Assembly (NCBI GenBank): GCA_039026235.1
Contig: JBCCMQ010000008.1
Coordinates: 62,001 to 126,000 of the forward strand
Direction: 5' to 3'
Source: JBCCMQ01 sp039026235
Lineage (GTDB): Bacteria; Pseudomonadota; Alphaproteobacteria; Rhodobacterales; Rhodobacteraceae
DNA length: 64,000 nt
Positions 40,451-49,463 of the stretch are shown here, one piece after another (the first letter of the stretch is position 1; every line of letters starts with the position of its first letter). Made by a program: the position numbers and the translations under genes. The notes under the pieces were generated by a model, which worked only from the letters and a program-made list of their open reading frames with translations, searched no databases and was not told the origin of the DNA.

Positions 40451-41845
40451 TCAGTACCGGTAGTGTGACGGCTTGAACGGCCCTTCAGGGGCGACACCGA
40501 TGTAATCCGCCTGGTCGCTGCGCAGTTCCGTCAGCTTCACGCCGATGCGCTGCAGATGCAGGCGCGCGACCTTTTCATCCAGGTGCTTGGGCAGGATATA
40601 GACATCGTTGTCGTAATCGTCGCCCTTCGTCCAAAGCTCGATCTGCGCCAACACCTGGTTGGTAAAGGATGCCGACATCACGAAGGATGGGTGGCCGGTT
40701 GCATTGCCCAGGTTCAACAGGCGCCCTTCGCTCAAAAGTATGATCCGGTTGCCGTTCGGCATCTCGATCATATCGACCTGTTCCTTGATGTTGGTCCACT
40801 TGTGGTTCTTCAGGTTCGCGACCTGAATTTCATTGTCGAAGTGGCCGATGTTGCCAACGATGGCCATGTCCTTCATTGCACGCATGTGCTCGATGCGTAT
40901 GACGTCCCGATTTCCGGTCGTGGTGATGAAAATATCCGCCATGCCGATGACGTCTTCCAGCGTGGTGACCTGAAATCCATCCATCGCCGCCTGAAGCGCG
41001 CAAATCGGATCGACTTCGGTCACGATGACCCGTGCACCGGCGCCCGAGAGCGAGGCGGCAGAGCCCTTGCCCACATCGCCGTAGCCGCAGACAACGGCGA
41101 CCTTGCCGGCCATCATCGTGTCGGTCGCCCGACGGATGCCGTCGACCAGCGATTCCTTGCAGCCGTATTTGTTGTCGAATTTGGACTTGGTGACGCTGTC
41201 GTTGACGTTGATGGCCGGGAAGGGCAACAGGCCTTTCTTGACCAGTTCGTACAGGCGGTGGACGCCCGTGGTCGTCTCTTCACTCACCCCTTTTATAGCG
41301 TCCCGCTGCTTGGTGAACCAGCCGGGGCTTTCTGCCAACCGCTTGCGGATCTGCGCGAAAAGAGCTTCTTCCTCTTCCGACTGCGGAACAGCGATCAGGT
41401 CGTCTTCTCCGGCTTCGACCCGGGCACCCATCAGAATGTAAAGCGTCGCATCGCCCCCATCATCTAGGATCATGTTGGCGGTGCCTTCGTCGAAATGGAA
41501 AATCCGGTCGGCATAATCCCAGTATTCCGGCAGTGTCTCACCCTTGATGGCAAAAACCGGCGTTCCGGTTTCGGCGATCGCGGCGGCGGCGTGGTCCTGG
41601 GTCGAAAAGATATTGCAGGACGCCCAACGTACATCTGCGCCCAGCGCCGTCAGCGTTTCAATCAGAACCGCGGTCTGCACGGTCATGTGAAGCGATCCGG
41701 CGATCCGGGCACCGGTCAGGGGTTTGGTTTCGCCAAACTCTTCCCGCAGCGCCATGAGGCCCGGCATTTCAGTTTCTGCAATGTCGAGTTCCTTGCGACC
41801 GAAAGCGGCCAAAGAAATGTCTTTGACAATAAAGTCCTTTGCCAC
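40451..41845 (-). CDS. ahcY: adenosylhomocysteinase
   Basis: 464 residues. Start set at the GTG at 41845 (MAKDFIVKDISLAAFGRKEL) because AGGAG lies just upstream; an earlier in-frame start gives a 15-residue extension without similarity. Signatures are GSLHMTVQTAVLIETLTALG, SCNIFSTQDHAAAAI, VTKSKFDNKYGCKESLVDGI and the NAD-binding VCGYGDVGKGSAASL; the C-terminus is KPSHYRY. The 40-residue insertion near YILMGARVEAGEDD is typical of bacterial enzymes. It cleaves S-adenosylhomocysteine to adenosine and homocysteine in the methyl cycle. In Rhodobacter ahcY is also close to the reg locus. Confidence 0.95.
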   Translation of the reverse strand: MAKDFIVKDISLAAFGRKELDIAETEMPGLMALREEFGETKPLTGARIAGSLHMTVQTAVLIETLTALGADVRWASCNIFSTQDHAAAAIAETGTPVFAIKGETLPEYWDYADRIFHFDEGTANMILDDGGDATLYILMGARVEAGEDDLIAVPQSEEEEALFAQIRKRLAESPGWFTKQRDAIKGVSEETTTGVHRLYELVKKGLLPFPAINVNDSVTKSKFDNKYGCKESLVDGIRRATDTMMAGKVAVVCGYGDVGKGSAASLSGAGARVIVTEVDPICALQAAMDGFQVTTLEDVIGMADIFITTTGNRDVIRIEHMRAMKDMAIVGNIGHFDNEIQVANLKNHKWTNIKEQVDMIEMPNGNRIILLSEGRLLNLGNATGHPSFVMSASFTNQVLAQIELWTKGDDYDNDVYILPKHLDEKVARLHLQRIGVKLTELRSDQADYIGVAPEGPFKPSHYRY

Positions 41846-41961
41846 GGTTCTGCTCCTGAATCTGCGCGTGTCCAGCCGGTCGTCTATCACCGGCCCGTCA
41901 ACGGGGCAACGGCCTCTGGGGCCGCAAGTTCCGTGGCGTTTAAATTAATGGCGCGGGAAAG

Positions 41962-42261
41962 CTATCCGGGGATGCCCATCAGTTTTTCCGACGGTAATCC
42001 ATCGCGCCAATTGGTGCCGCTGGCCATCACACAGCTCGTTCCGTCAGAACTGGTACGCAGGATTGTCCATGTGCCTTTGCTGTCATTGGTCCAGATTTCA
42101 TAGACGCTGGCCTGGTTTTGAAGCCCGCCGCCCGTAAATGCCTCGCCCCATTTTGCGGTAAGACGTTTTGTGACTTCCGATCGTTCTGCGCAATAGGACT
42201 GAGCGGATGCTGCCGCGGCGGTAAAAGCGATTGCCGCGGCTGTATACCCTATGAGTCTCAT
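41962..42261 (-). CDS. small secreted protein of unknown function
   Basis: 99 residues from the ATG at 42261, behind AAGGAT. A signal peptide (MRLIGYTAAAIAFTAAAASA) precedes a mature part that starts QSYCAERSEVTKRLTAKWGE, contains WTILRTSSDGTSCVMASGTN and ends SEKLMGIPG. Two cysteines could form a periplasmic disulfide. Similar small exported proteins with a C-x-x-R-x-x(LxxxYxE) start are common in Rhodobacterales, but I know of no function. The upstream in-frame extension (to 42450) lacks coding character. Confidence 0.7.
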   Translation of the reverse strand: MRLIGYTAAAIAFTAAAASAQSYCAERSEVTKRLTAKWGEAFTGGGLQNQASVYEIWTNDSKGTWTILRTSSDGTSCVMASGTNWRDGLPSEKLMGIPG

Positions 42262-42462
42262 GGTTATCCTTTCCGCGACGGTACCGCCGCAAGAAGAGTG
42301 CCTGTTGAACCTCCCAAAGTCGTCTTTGTATGATGTCAATGTAGCGGCTGCCTGCTTCATCGGCCTTAACAGACGCAACATTGTGACGTGGTGTGACAGT
42401 GTACAGTGAATTGCGGCTATTTTTTGTGCACTTGCGCACACTTTTTGCAATGGAAGTGAAAC

Positions 42463-43065
42463 ATGGCGCGATCACGCCAATCTAGAGCCTGGCAAAGGAT
42501 GCTCTCGGGGCGGCGCCTGGATCTGCTCGATCCGACACCGGTGGACATCGAGATTGAGGATATCGCGCACGGCCTCGCCTTTGTGGCGCGCTGGAACGGC
42601 CAGACGGCTGGCGACTTTCCCTATTCGGTGGCCGAGCATTCCCTTCTGGTGGAGGAAATTTTTGGCCGCTTCGATCCCGAGGCGGCGGCACGGTGGCGGC
42701 TTGCTGCGCTTCTGCACGACGCGCCCGAGTATGTCATCGGCGACATGATTTCTCCTGTAAAGTCCGCCATCGGCGCGCAATACGGTGTGTTGGACACGAA
42801 ACTGGCGGCGGCGATTCACCTTCGGTTCGGCCTGCCCGCCGAGGTTCCGAAGCCCATCAAACGGCTGATCAAAAGGGCAGACAAACTCTCCGCCTGGCTC
42901 GAAGCGACAAAGCTCGCCGGCTTTTCAGAGGCCGAGGCCACGCGCTACTTCGGCCGCCCGGAAACGGAATTGGTCGCGGGGCTTGAAATCGTCATCCGAC
43001 CGCCCATCGCGGTGCGCGACGCCTACCTGGCCCGCCACAAGGCGCTTCTGGACGATTGCAGTTGA
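42463..43065 (+). CDS. HD-domain hydrolase (YfbR-like)
   Basis: 200 residues. Metal-binding histidines and aspartates of the HD superfamily are in FPYSVAEHSLLVEEIF and LLHDAPEYVIGDMISPVK, with a later aspartate in IKRADKLSAWLEATK. The order H...HD...D and the length match YfbR-type 5'-deoxynucleotidases and related nucleotide hydrolases. The substrate is not defined by sequence. The downstream GNAT gene overlaps its stop. The 201 bases before it (42262-42462) are AT-rich near 42415-42450 and hold the divergent promoters. Confidence 0.85.
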   Translation: MARSRQSRAWQRMLSGRRLDLLDPTPVDIEIEDIAHGLAFVARWNGQTAGDFPYSVAEHSLLVEEIFGRFDPEAAARWRLAALLHDAPEYVIGDMISPVKSAIGAQYGVLDTKLAAAIHLRFGLPAEVPKPIKRLIKRADKLSAWLEATKLAGFSEAEATRYFGRPETELVAGLEIVIRPPIAVRDAYLARHKALLDDCS

Positions 43066-43541
43066 TCTTTCGGAGCGCACTTTCAGATGACGCCGAAGGC
43101 ATGGCAGACCTGCTTAACCAGATCATTCTGGCGGGCGGGACCACGGCGATCGAAGATGTGGTTTCGCCGGATGAACTGCGGCAATGGATGGCGCGTTCCC
43201 AAGGCCGCAGTGCCTGGCACGTTGCCGCCCGGAACGGGCAGATCATGGGGTTTCAGTGGATCGAGCCGAACCCCGTTCTGCCGCCAGAGGCGGTGGACAT
43301 CGCCAGTTTCGTACGTATGGGCGCGACCGGCCTTGGCATCGGCCGCGGGCTTTTCATCGCAACCCAAAATGCGGCGAAAGGCCTTGGTTACGGCTGGATA
43401 AATGCCTCGATACGGTCCGACAATGTCAGCGGCCTGGCCTATTATTCGGCGATGGGCTTTCAGGATTGGAAATCCGACCCAACCGTCACCCTAAGCGACG
43501 GCACCGTTACCGGGAAAACCTACAAGCGTTTTGAGCTTTAG
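43062..43541 (+). CDS. GNAT-family acetyltransferase
   Basis: 159 residues if it starts at the TTG at 43062, which overlaps the HD gene's stop (TTGA); a TTG two codons earlier is the alternative. It begins IFRSALSDDAEGMADLLNQI and has the acetyl-CoA loop in VRMGATGLGIGRGLFIATQN, followed by YGWINASIRSDNVSGLAYY and GFQDWKSDPTV, as in phosphinothricin/L-amino acid N-acetyltransferase-type GNATs. The acceptor is unknown. It converges on regA, with the two stop codons overlapping by four bases. Confidence 0.82.
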   Translation: MIFRSALSDDAEGMADLLNQIILAGGTTAIEDVVSPDELRQWMARSQGRSAWHVAARNGQIMGFQWIEPNPVLPPEAVDIASFVRMGATGLGIGRGLFIATQNAAKGLGYGWINASIRSDNVSGLAYYSAMGFQDWKSDPTVTLSDGTVTGKTYKRFEL

Positions 43542-44092
43542 CGCGGGCTGCGTTTGGCGAGGATACGCTGCAGCGTGCGGCGGTGCATATTCAGACGTCG
43601 CGCGGTTTCAGAGACATTGCGGTCGCAAAGCTCATAAACCCTTTGAATGTGTTCCCAGCGCACGCGATCTGCCGACATCGGGTTTTCTGGCGGCGGGGGC
43701 AATTCGTCCCCTGTCGCCAAAAGCGCCGCCGTGATGTCATTGGCGTCCGCGGGTTTCGAAAGATAATCGGTTGCGCCCGCCTTTACCGCCGCGACGGCCG
43801 TCGCAATAGCACCGTAGCCGGTCAGAACGACAACCCGGCAATCGGGACGTTTTTCGCGCAGCACTTCAACCACGTCGAGCCCGTTGCCGTCTTCCAGCCG
43901 TAGATCGACAACCGCATAAGCCGGCGGCCTTGCGGTGGCGATGGCCTTGCCGGCCACCACGGTCTCGGCGGTCTCGGGCAAGAAGCCACGCTTTTCCATG
44001 GCGCGCGCGAGACGACGCACAAATGGCTCGTCATCGTCCACGAGGAGAAGCGTCGAGTCCTCTCCCATCGCCCCCATCGCTCGCTCAACCAT
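43538..44092 (-). CDS. regA: redox response regulator RegA/PrrA
   Basis: 184 residues, the usual size. The receiver domain has LLLVDDDEPFVRRLARAME, the phosphoacceptor Asp in YAVVDLRLEDGNGLDV, VVLTGYGAIATAVAAVKAG and the Lys of YLSKPAD. A proline linker (PPPPENP) leads to a Fis-type helix-turn-helix, NVSETARRLNMHRRTLQRIL. Partner of RegB (44852-46246), it controls respiration, photosynthesis, carbon and nitrogen fixation genes in relatives. senC lies just upstream on the same strand. The hvrA gene that follows regA in Rhodobacter is absent here; a GNAT gene takes its place, convergent. Confidence 0.93.
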   Translation of the reverse strand: MVERAMGAMGEDSTLLLVDDDEPFVRRLARAMEKRGFLPETAETVVAGKAIATARPPAYAVVDLRLEDGNGLDVVEVLREKRPDCRVVVLTGYGAIATAVAAVKAGATDYLSKPADANDITAALLATGDELPPPPENPMSADRVRWEHIQRVYELCDRNVSETARRLNMHRRTLQRILAKRSPR

Positions 44093-44150
44093 TGTTCGTG
44101 CCTCTTAATCAGTTACTTGGCCGACGAGATAGGTCGCAGACGCAACCGGG

Positions 44151-44777
44151 TCAAACCCGGGCGGCCGCAGTAACAAGACAGGCCGTGCGTTCGGCCATTT
44201 CCTCGGGCGACATTTCACGGCGAAAGAAATCCACAAAGCCGATTTTCGGCAGCACCAGATAGGTAAATGTTGAATGATCGACGAGGTAGAATTCGTCGCC
44301 GTCGGCCTTCTGGGCCCGGTAATAGGTCTTGTAGGCGCGGCTGGCTTCGGCCACCTGTTCGGGCGAGCCGGTCAGCCCGATCATCCGGTCATGCATGTTG
44401 GCCGCAAAGGCCCCCACGATGTCCGGCGTATCGCGTTCCGGGTCGATGGAAATGAACACCGGCGTGACGTCATGGCCCATGTCGCTCAGAACATCGGACG
44501 CCACCGCGTTCCGGGCCACATCCATGGGGCAGACGTCCGGGCAGTAGGTATAGCCGAAATACAGTAGGGACGGCCGGGTAATAACGTCAGTGTCGGTGAC
44601 AAGCTCGCCGTTTTCGTTGACCAGGGTGAAAGGCCCGCCGATATCGCCGCCCACAGCGCCGGTTTGACAGGCTGCAAAAATGTCTGCGGGCGCGCGGGTT
44701 GTCAGCCAGTATGTTCCGCCCAGGCTTGCCGCCACAACGGCGCCAGCCCCAAGTGCAAAATCCCGTCGTTTGACCAT
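44151..44777 (-). CDS. senC: SCO1/SenC/PrrC copper chaperone of the reg locus
   Basis: 208 residues from the ATG at 44777 (MVKRRDFALGAGAVVAASLG, a membrane anchor or signal). The copper site is CPDVC in YFGYTYCPDVCPMDVARN with the distal His in YLVDHSTFTYLVLP; VFISIDPERDTPDIVGAF is the family signature. In Rhodobacter this protein links cytochrome cbb3 oxidase to the RegB/PrrB kinase. It is 58 bases upstream of regA and divergent from regB, the classical arrangement. The second Sco gene at 15852 is paired with PCuAC instead. Confidence 0.92.
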   Translation of the reverse strand: MVKRRDFALGAGAVVAASLGGTYWLTTRAPADIFAACQTGAVGGDIGGPFTLVNENGELVTDTDVITRPSLLYFGYTYCPDVCPMDVARNAVASDVLSDMGHDVTPVFISIDPERDTPDIVGAFAANMHDRMIGLTGSPEQVAEASRAYKTYYRAQKADGDEFYLVDHSTFTYLVLPKIGFVDFFRREMSPEEMAERTACLVTAAARV

Positions 44778-44851
44778 CGTAAGCCCCGTAATTGACGCCG
44801 CCTGCTGTTCATCTAACAATCCCCGTACAAAGTACAACGCGGTGAAATGAC

Positions 44852-46246
44852 GTGACACCGGCCACACATCAGCTTTTCCTGCGCTCCGGACGGAGCGAAT
44901 GGGTCCGCCTGCGGACGCTGACCGTGCTGCGTTGGATCGCAATCGTCGGTCAACTGGTCGCGGTCAGTGTCGCCAGCCGGGCGTTCGGCCTGCAATTCAA
45001 CGTGGGTCTTTGCTATCTGATCATCGGCACGGCGGTGCTCGCCAACATTCTCGCTATATTTTTCTATCCTGAGAACAAGCGCTTAACAGAAAGCGAAGTG
45101 TTGATGTTCCTTCTGTTCGATGTCGGGCAGCTTGGGATCCTTTTGTACCTGACCGGCGGCCTGCACAATCCGTTTGCCATTCTTATCCTCGCCCCGGTGA
45201 CCATTGCCGCGACCGCGCTGCACCTGCGATCAATTCTAACTCTTGGCGTCATCACAATTGTGTTGATTACCGTTGTGGCGGTCGTTCACCTGCCGCTGCG
45301 GTCGGCAGATGACATCGTGCTGCGCGTGCCAACGCTGTTTGTGTTCGGCTTCTGGCTGGCGATCGTCATCGGTGTCGCCTTTCAGGCCGTCTACACCCAG
45401 CGCGTATCGGAAGAGATGCACACCATGTCGGACGCGCTTCTGGCCACTCAGATGGCTCTGGCACGGGAACAGAAGCTGACCGATCTTGGCGGCGTGGTGG
45501 CTGCGGCCGCCCATGAATTAGGAACACCGCTGGCCACGATCAAATTGGTCAGCTCTGAGCTTTCTGAGGATCTTTCCGAAGATCACCTGCGCGAAGACGC
45601 GCGCCTGATCAGCGACCAGGCCGATCGATGCCGCGATATCCTTAGGTCCATGGGGCGGGCCGGAAAGGACGATATGCAGGTGCGTTCGGCGCCGTTGCTG
45701 ACGGTGATCGAAGAAGCGGCCGAGCCCCATGCCAATCGCGGCAAGGCATTGGTGTTCGAACGGCGGCCCGCCGAGACAATCGAGCTGAAGGAACCAATCG
45801 TCTACCGAAAGCCCGAGGTCATTCACGGGCTGCGCAACCTTATCCAGAACGCAGTCGATTTTGCTGACGAAAGCGTCTGGATCACCGCGAAATGGAGTGA
45901 GGATGATATCCTCGTGCGTATTGCCGACGACGGTGCTGGATTTCCAAGCCATGTCCTCGGTCGGATCGGCGATCCCTTTGTGCGCCGTCGGCGCGGCGAT
46001 GTGTCATCCGGTATGCGGCCCGAATACGAAGGCATGGGCCTGGGGCTGTTCATCGCGAAAACGCTGCTGGAACGCAGCGGCGCGGAATTGACCTTTGTCA
46101 ACGGCGCAGACCCTTTTCTGGAACCGGGCGAGCATCCCGAGCGCAAGGGCGCGGTCGTCGAGGTCATCTGGCCGATCGAACGGCTGGCCCGACCGGTCAA
46201 AGAAACCGAACAGGGTCTGGGTCAAAACGTCCCGCTCGAAGCCTGA
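44852..46246 (+). CDS. regB: redox sensor histidine kinase RegB/PrrB
   Basis: 464 residues from a GTG start. Six membrane helices span about residues 25-180 and include the quinone-sensing motif GGLHNPFAIL. The dimerisation/H-box is AAAHELGTPLATIKLVSSEL, the redox-active cysteine lies in QADRCRDILRSMGRAGKDD, and the ATPase domain has HGLRNLIQNAVDFA (N box), VRIADDGAGFP (G1) and GMGLGLFIAKTLLERSG (G2). It signals quinone-pool redox state to RegA. The divergent promoter region with senC is 74 bases. Confidence 0.95.
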   Translation: MTPATHQLFLRSGRSEWVRLRTLTVLRWIAIVGQLVAVSVASRAFGLQFNVGLCYLIIGTAVLANILAIFFYPENKRLTESEVLMFLLFDVGQLGILLYLTGGLHNPFAILILAPVTIAATALHLRSILTLGVITIVLITVVAVVHLPLRSADDIVLRVPTLFVFGFWLAIVIGVAFQAVYTQRVSEEMHTMSDALLATQMALAREQKLTDLGGVVAAAAHELGTPLATIKLVSSELSEDLSEDHLREDARLISDQADRCRDILRSMGRAGKDDMQVRSAPLLTVIEEAAEPHANRGKALVFERRPAETIELKEPIVYRKPEVIHGLRNLIQNAVDFADESVWITAKWSEDDILVRIADDGAGFPSHVLGRIGDPFVRRRRGDVSSGMRPEYEGMGLGLFIAKTLLERSGAELTFVNGADPFLEPGEHPERKGAVVEVIWPIERLARPVKETEQGLGQNVPLEA

Positions 46247-46336
46247 GTGTCACGTCACAAAGCAATTCGTCCTTCATTAACCCGCGGTTAACTAAGATTG
46301 CCGAAGTCTTGTCCGTCTTTGATCGGCAAGGCGGCA

Positions 46337-47941
46337 ATGGATTTTGACACAACGGCCGTTATCGGCCTTATCCTGGTAAGCTTCTGTGTGGCGACGGCAG
46401 CATTGATTGCAGCCGCGCATTTCTCGGAACGTCAGACGATCTCACAGCCCGCGGCGTTCGATCCGACCGAAACCGAAGCGGCGGTGTTTATCTTTGACGG
46501 CACGCTTCTTGTGGATGCGACTGACCGGGCGCGCAAGACGCTGAAACATGCGGGCGGGCGCGGATCGCCCTGGCAAAGACTTATATCGCATTTATCCCCG
46601 CAGTTCCCGGGTATTGAGACGCGGCTGGATTCCCTGCCGCGCGGCGAAGCGCTGGACGAATGGTCTGACGAAAAGGCGCGGGAAAGGGCCCGTTTGCTGG
46701 CCGAATGGCGCAACGGGCTGCTGCATTTGACGTTGCTCGACGCCGATCAGCCCGAGACAGCTGTGCGTGTTGATGCCCAGCGCTTTTATGATCTTGAGGC
46801 AGAGGCGGCCCTTCTAGAGGCCACTACCGATAAGGCGCCCTATCTGCACTGGAAGACAGACGAAGCAGGTCAGGTGATCTGGGCAAATCGTGCGTATTTG
46901 GTCACGGCCGAGCGGGTGCAAGGTGCCGAGGCGACCCAGAAATGGCCCCTTCCGCGTCTGTTCAACAGGCTTCAGATGATCACGCCCGAAGACGACCAAG
47001 GCGAACGCCGGATCTCGCTGATCGCTGAAGACGATGGAACGGAAGAAACCCTGTGGTTCGACACCGCGAGCCATCCCATGGGCACCGAAACGCTGCATTT
47101 TGCCATTGCGGCGGATGCCGCCGTGCGGGCCGAGGGCGCCCTGCGCGAATTCATTCAGACGCTGGCCAAGACCTTTGCCCATCTTCCCATCGGGCTCGCC
47201 ATATTCGACCGCTCGCGCCAGCTGGTGCTCTTCAACCCATCGCTCACGGATCTTTCCCGGCTTCCGGTTGCCTTTCTCAGCCGCCGACCGACGCTCAACG
47301 CCTTTCTGGACGAACTGCGGGAACGGCGGGTGATGCCTGAACCGAAGGACTACAAATCCTGGCGCCAGAAAATTCTTGAGCTGGAAGCCGAGGCCGTCAA
47401 CGGAACCTATGAAGAAGACTGGTCACTGCCGTCGGGCCAGACCTACCGCGTAAGCGGCAGACCGCATCCAGAGGGCGCAATCGCCTTTCTTTTCGAAGAT
47501 ATCACCGCAGAAGTGTCTCTAACACGACGCTTTCGGGCCGATCTGGAACTCGGACAGGCCGTGCTCGATGCCCAGGAAGAGGCGCTCGCGGTGTTCTCGC
47601 CCAGCGGCATTCTGACCATGTCGAATGCGGCCTACGCCGATATCTGGGGCGTGGACCCTTCGACCACGCTGGGCAATATCGGGATAACCGATGCCATGCG
47701 CAGATGGCTCGACCTATCGGAACCCACGCCGGTTTGGGGGGACGCGCGGGATTTTATTTCGTCCGACGAAACCCGTGCGGCCTGGACGGCCGAGGTCAAA
47801 CTGAAGGCGGGCGGGCGTTTGAGATGCCGTTTCGTACCCATCAGTGGAGGTGCCACCCTGATTGGATTTTCCCGGGAAGATCCGGAACCCACGCGCAAAC
47901 GGCGGTTGAATCTGTCAGAAGCGGGCGAGAGCACCGGCTAG
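46337..47941 (+). CDS. membrane-anchored PAS-domain protein without a kinase domain
   Basis: 534 residues from the ATG at 46337 (AAGGCGG upstream). One N-terminal membrane helix (AVIGLILVSFCVATAALIAA) is followed by at least three PAS-like domains: around residues 40-130, about 165-265 (YLHWKTDEAGQVIWANRAYL) and about 285-400 (AIFDRSRQLVLFNPSLTDLS). A last PAS sits near 420-520 (LAVFSPSGILTMSNAAYADI). There is no H-box or ATPase domain, so it is not a histidine kinase itself. It could act as a sensor scaffold. It precedes tsaE by 39 bases. Confidence 0.8.
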   Translation: MDFDTTAVIGLILVSFCVATAALIAAAHFSERQTISQPAAFDPTETEAAVFIFDGTLLVDATDRARKTLKHAGGRGSPWQRLISHLSPQFPGIETRLDSLPRGEALDEWSDEKARERARLLAEWRNGLLHLTLLDADQPETAVRVDAQRFYDLEAEAALLEATTDKAPYLHWKTDEAGQVIWANRAYLVTAERVQGAEATQKWPLPRLFNRLQMITPEDDQGERRISLIAEDDGTEETLWFDTASHPMGTETLHFAIAADAAVRAEGALREFIQTLAKTFAHLPIGLAIFDRSRQLVLFNPSLTDLSRLPVAFLSRRPTLNAFLDELRERRVMPEPKDYKSWRQKILELEAEAVNGTYEEDWSLPSGQTYRVSGRPHPEGAIAFLFEDITAEVSLTRRFRADLELGQAVLDAQEEALAVFSPSGILTMSNAAYADIWGVDPSTTLGNIGITDAMRRWLDLSEPTPVWGDARDFISSDETRAAWTAEVKLKAGGRLRCRFVPISGGATLIGFSREDPEPTRKRRLNLSEAGESTG

Positions 47942-47980
47942 CGTCTTGAAGCGGGGGTGGCGACAGGCCACAAACCACGC

Positions 47981-48472
47981 ATGACGCGCTGGCCCCCTTT
48001 GACCCTGACAAGCCCTGCCGAGACAGAGGAATTGGCCGGGCAATTTGCGCCGCTTTTAACGCGGGGTGATCTGCTATTGCTGTCAGGCCCGGTTGGCGCC
48101 GGAAAAAGCCATTTCGCGCGGGCGCTTATCCAAACCCGCATGCGCGCCGTCGGCATGTTCGAGGACGTCCCGTCGCCCAGCTACACGCTCGTTCAGGTCT
48201 ATGAAGTTGGCGGACTGGATATCTGGCATGCCGATCTTTATCGCCTCAGCGATGCCAGCGAGGTTCATGAACTGGGTTTAACAGCCGCTTTCGAGACGGC
48301 GCTTTGCCTCATCGAATGGCCGGAACGGGCCGTGCTCGAATGGCCGGACACCGCCTTGAGGCTCACCTTCGATCCGGGTCCGGCGGATACGGCCCGCCAG
48401 CTTGCCTTCAGCAGTATCCGGCCTGAAGCGCCGGAGCGCTTTCTGCCCATCCTAGGGCGTGCCGATGGATAA
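47981..48472 (+). CDS. tsaE: tRNA threonylcarbamoyladenosine biosynthesis ATPase TsaE
   Basis: 163 residues. The P-loop LSGPVGAGKSHFARALIQ (Walker A), SPSYTLVQVYEV, IWHADLYRLSDASEVHELGL and CLIEWPERAVLEWPD are the family blocks. It is the ATPase partner in t6A formation with TsaD (35936-37027) and TsaB. The stop overlaps the next gene's start by eight bases, beginning a tightly packed series (tsaE, amgK, murU, addB, addA). Confidence 0.93.
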   Translation: MTRWPPLTLTSPAETEELAGQFAPLLTRGDLLLLSGPVGAGKSHFARALIQTRMRAVGMFEDVPSPSYTLVQVYEVGGLDIWHADLYRLSDASEVHELGLTAAFETALCLIEWPERAVLEWPDTALRLTFDPGPADTARQLAFSSIRPEAPERFLPILGRADG

Positions 48473-49463
48473 GCGCATGACGCATATTCAGCGCTTCTTG
48501 GCGGACGCGGGATGGACTGCGGTAAAGATGACGCCCTTGGCCGGAGATGCGTCCCGACGGCGCTATTTCCGCGTCAGTGACGGGGGGCGGATCGCGGTTC
48601 TGATGGATGCGCCGCCCGAGACAGGGGAAGACACCGCGCGGTTTGTGCGCGTGGCGAAATATCTGACCGATGCTGGCTTTAGCGCACCCGCCATTTTGTC
48701 CCATGACAGAGACGCCGGGCTGTTGCTTTTGGAAGACTTGGGCGACGCGCTTTTCGCACGCCAGATCACCAATACGCCCGAAGACGAAGAACCGCTTTAC
48801 TTCGCTGCTGTCGACTTTCTGGTCGAGCTGCACCTTGCCGAGCCTGCCGCGTGGCTAAAGCCCATGACCGCGCGCTTCATGGCGGAACAGGCGCTTGAGA
48901 CACTGGAATGGTTCCGCGATCCCGAGTTTTCCGGTGACAGTGTCTTCGGCGAGGATGACCGCCGGCTTCTGGAAGTCGCTTTTGCGGATGCCGCAGCGGA
49001 TACGCCGGTTATGGTCTTGCGCGATTTTCACGCCGAGAACCTGGTCTGGTTGCCAGAGCGTTCGGGCGTGGGCCGCGTCGGTCTACTTGACTTTCAGGAC
49101 GCGCTGGCCGGGCACCCGGCCTATGATCTTCTGTCGCTTCTGGAAGACGCGCGGCGCGATGTGGCGGATGATCTGCGGCGTAGGTGCATCGATCGGTATC
49201 TCGCGGCATCCGGTCAGGACGCGCCAGCATTTCGGCAGGCGATGGCCGCGGTCGGCGCCCAGCGCCACCTGCGCATTCTGGGCATTTTCGCCCGCTTGGC
49301 GCGCACCCAGGGCAAGTCGGACTATCTGACCATGGTGCCCCGCGTCTGGGCCCATCTGCAGCGCGCGCTCTCCGCATCAAATCTGACCGATTTGCGCACT
49401 TGGGTTGAGGTGCACCTGCCGGACCCCGACAGCGCGTATCTGAAGCGGCTGGAGCGGCCATGA
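48465..49463 (+). CDS. amgK: N-acetylmuramate/N-acetylglucosamine 1-kinase AmgK
   Basis: 332 residues of the aminoglycoside-phosphotransferase fold. LAGDASRRRYFRVSDGG is the nucleotide loop, MVLRDFHAENLVWLPE the catalytic loop (Asp, Asn) and VGLLDFQDALAGHPAYDLLS the metal-binding Asp. AmgK phosphorylates N-acetylmuramic acid at C1 during peptidoglycan recycling, and the next gene, murU, uses the product. ATG at 48465 is taken; 48477 is also possible. The start overlaps tsaE and the stop overlaps murU. Confidence 0.88.
   Translation: MDKRMTHIQRFLADAGWTAVKMTPLAGDASRRRYFRVSDGGRIAVLMDAPPETGEDTARFVRVAKYLTDAGFSAPAILSHDRDAGLLLLEDLGDALFARQITNTPEDEEPLYFAAVDFLVELHLAEPAAWLKPMTARFMAEQALETLEWFRDPEFSGDSVFGEDDRRLLEVAFADAAADTPVMVLRDFHAENLVWLPERSGVGRVGLLDFQDALAGHPAYDLLSLLEDARRDVADDLRRRCIDRYLAASGQDAPAFRQAMAAVGAQRHLRILGIFARLARTQGKSDYLTMVPRVWAHLQRALSASNLTDLRTWVEVHLPDPDSAYLKRLERP

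Noticed and set aside
41846..41961. SAH or SAM/SAH riboswitch ahead of ahcY
   Set aside because: Small GC hairpins are visible in the leader, but I cannot match the conserved core of either riboswitch class. A covariance-model search would decide.
42415..42460. Palindromic GTGC-ACTTGC-GCAC sequence upstream of the HD gene as an operator
   Set aside because: Only a four-base stem with AT-rich flanks; too weak to support a regulatory site.
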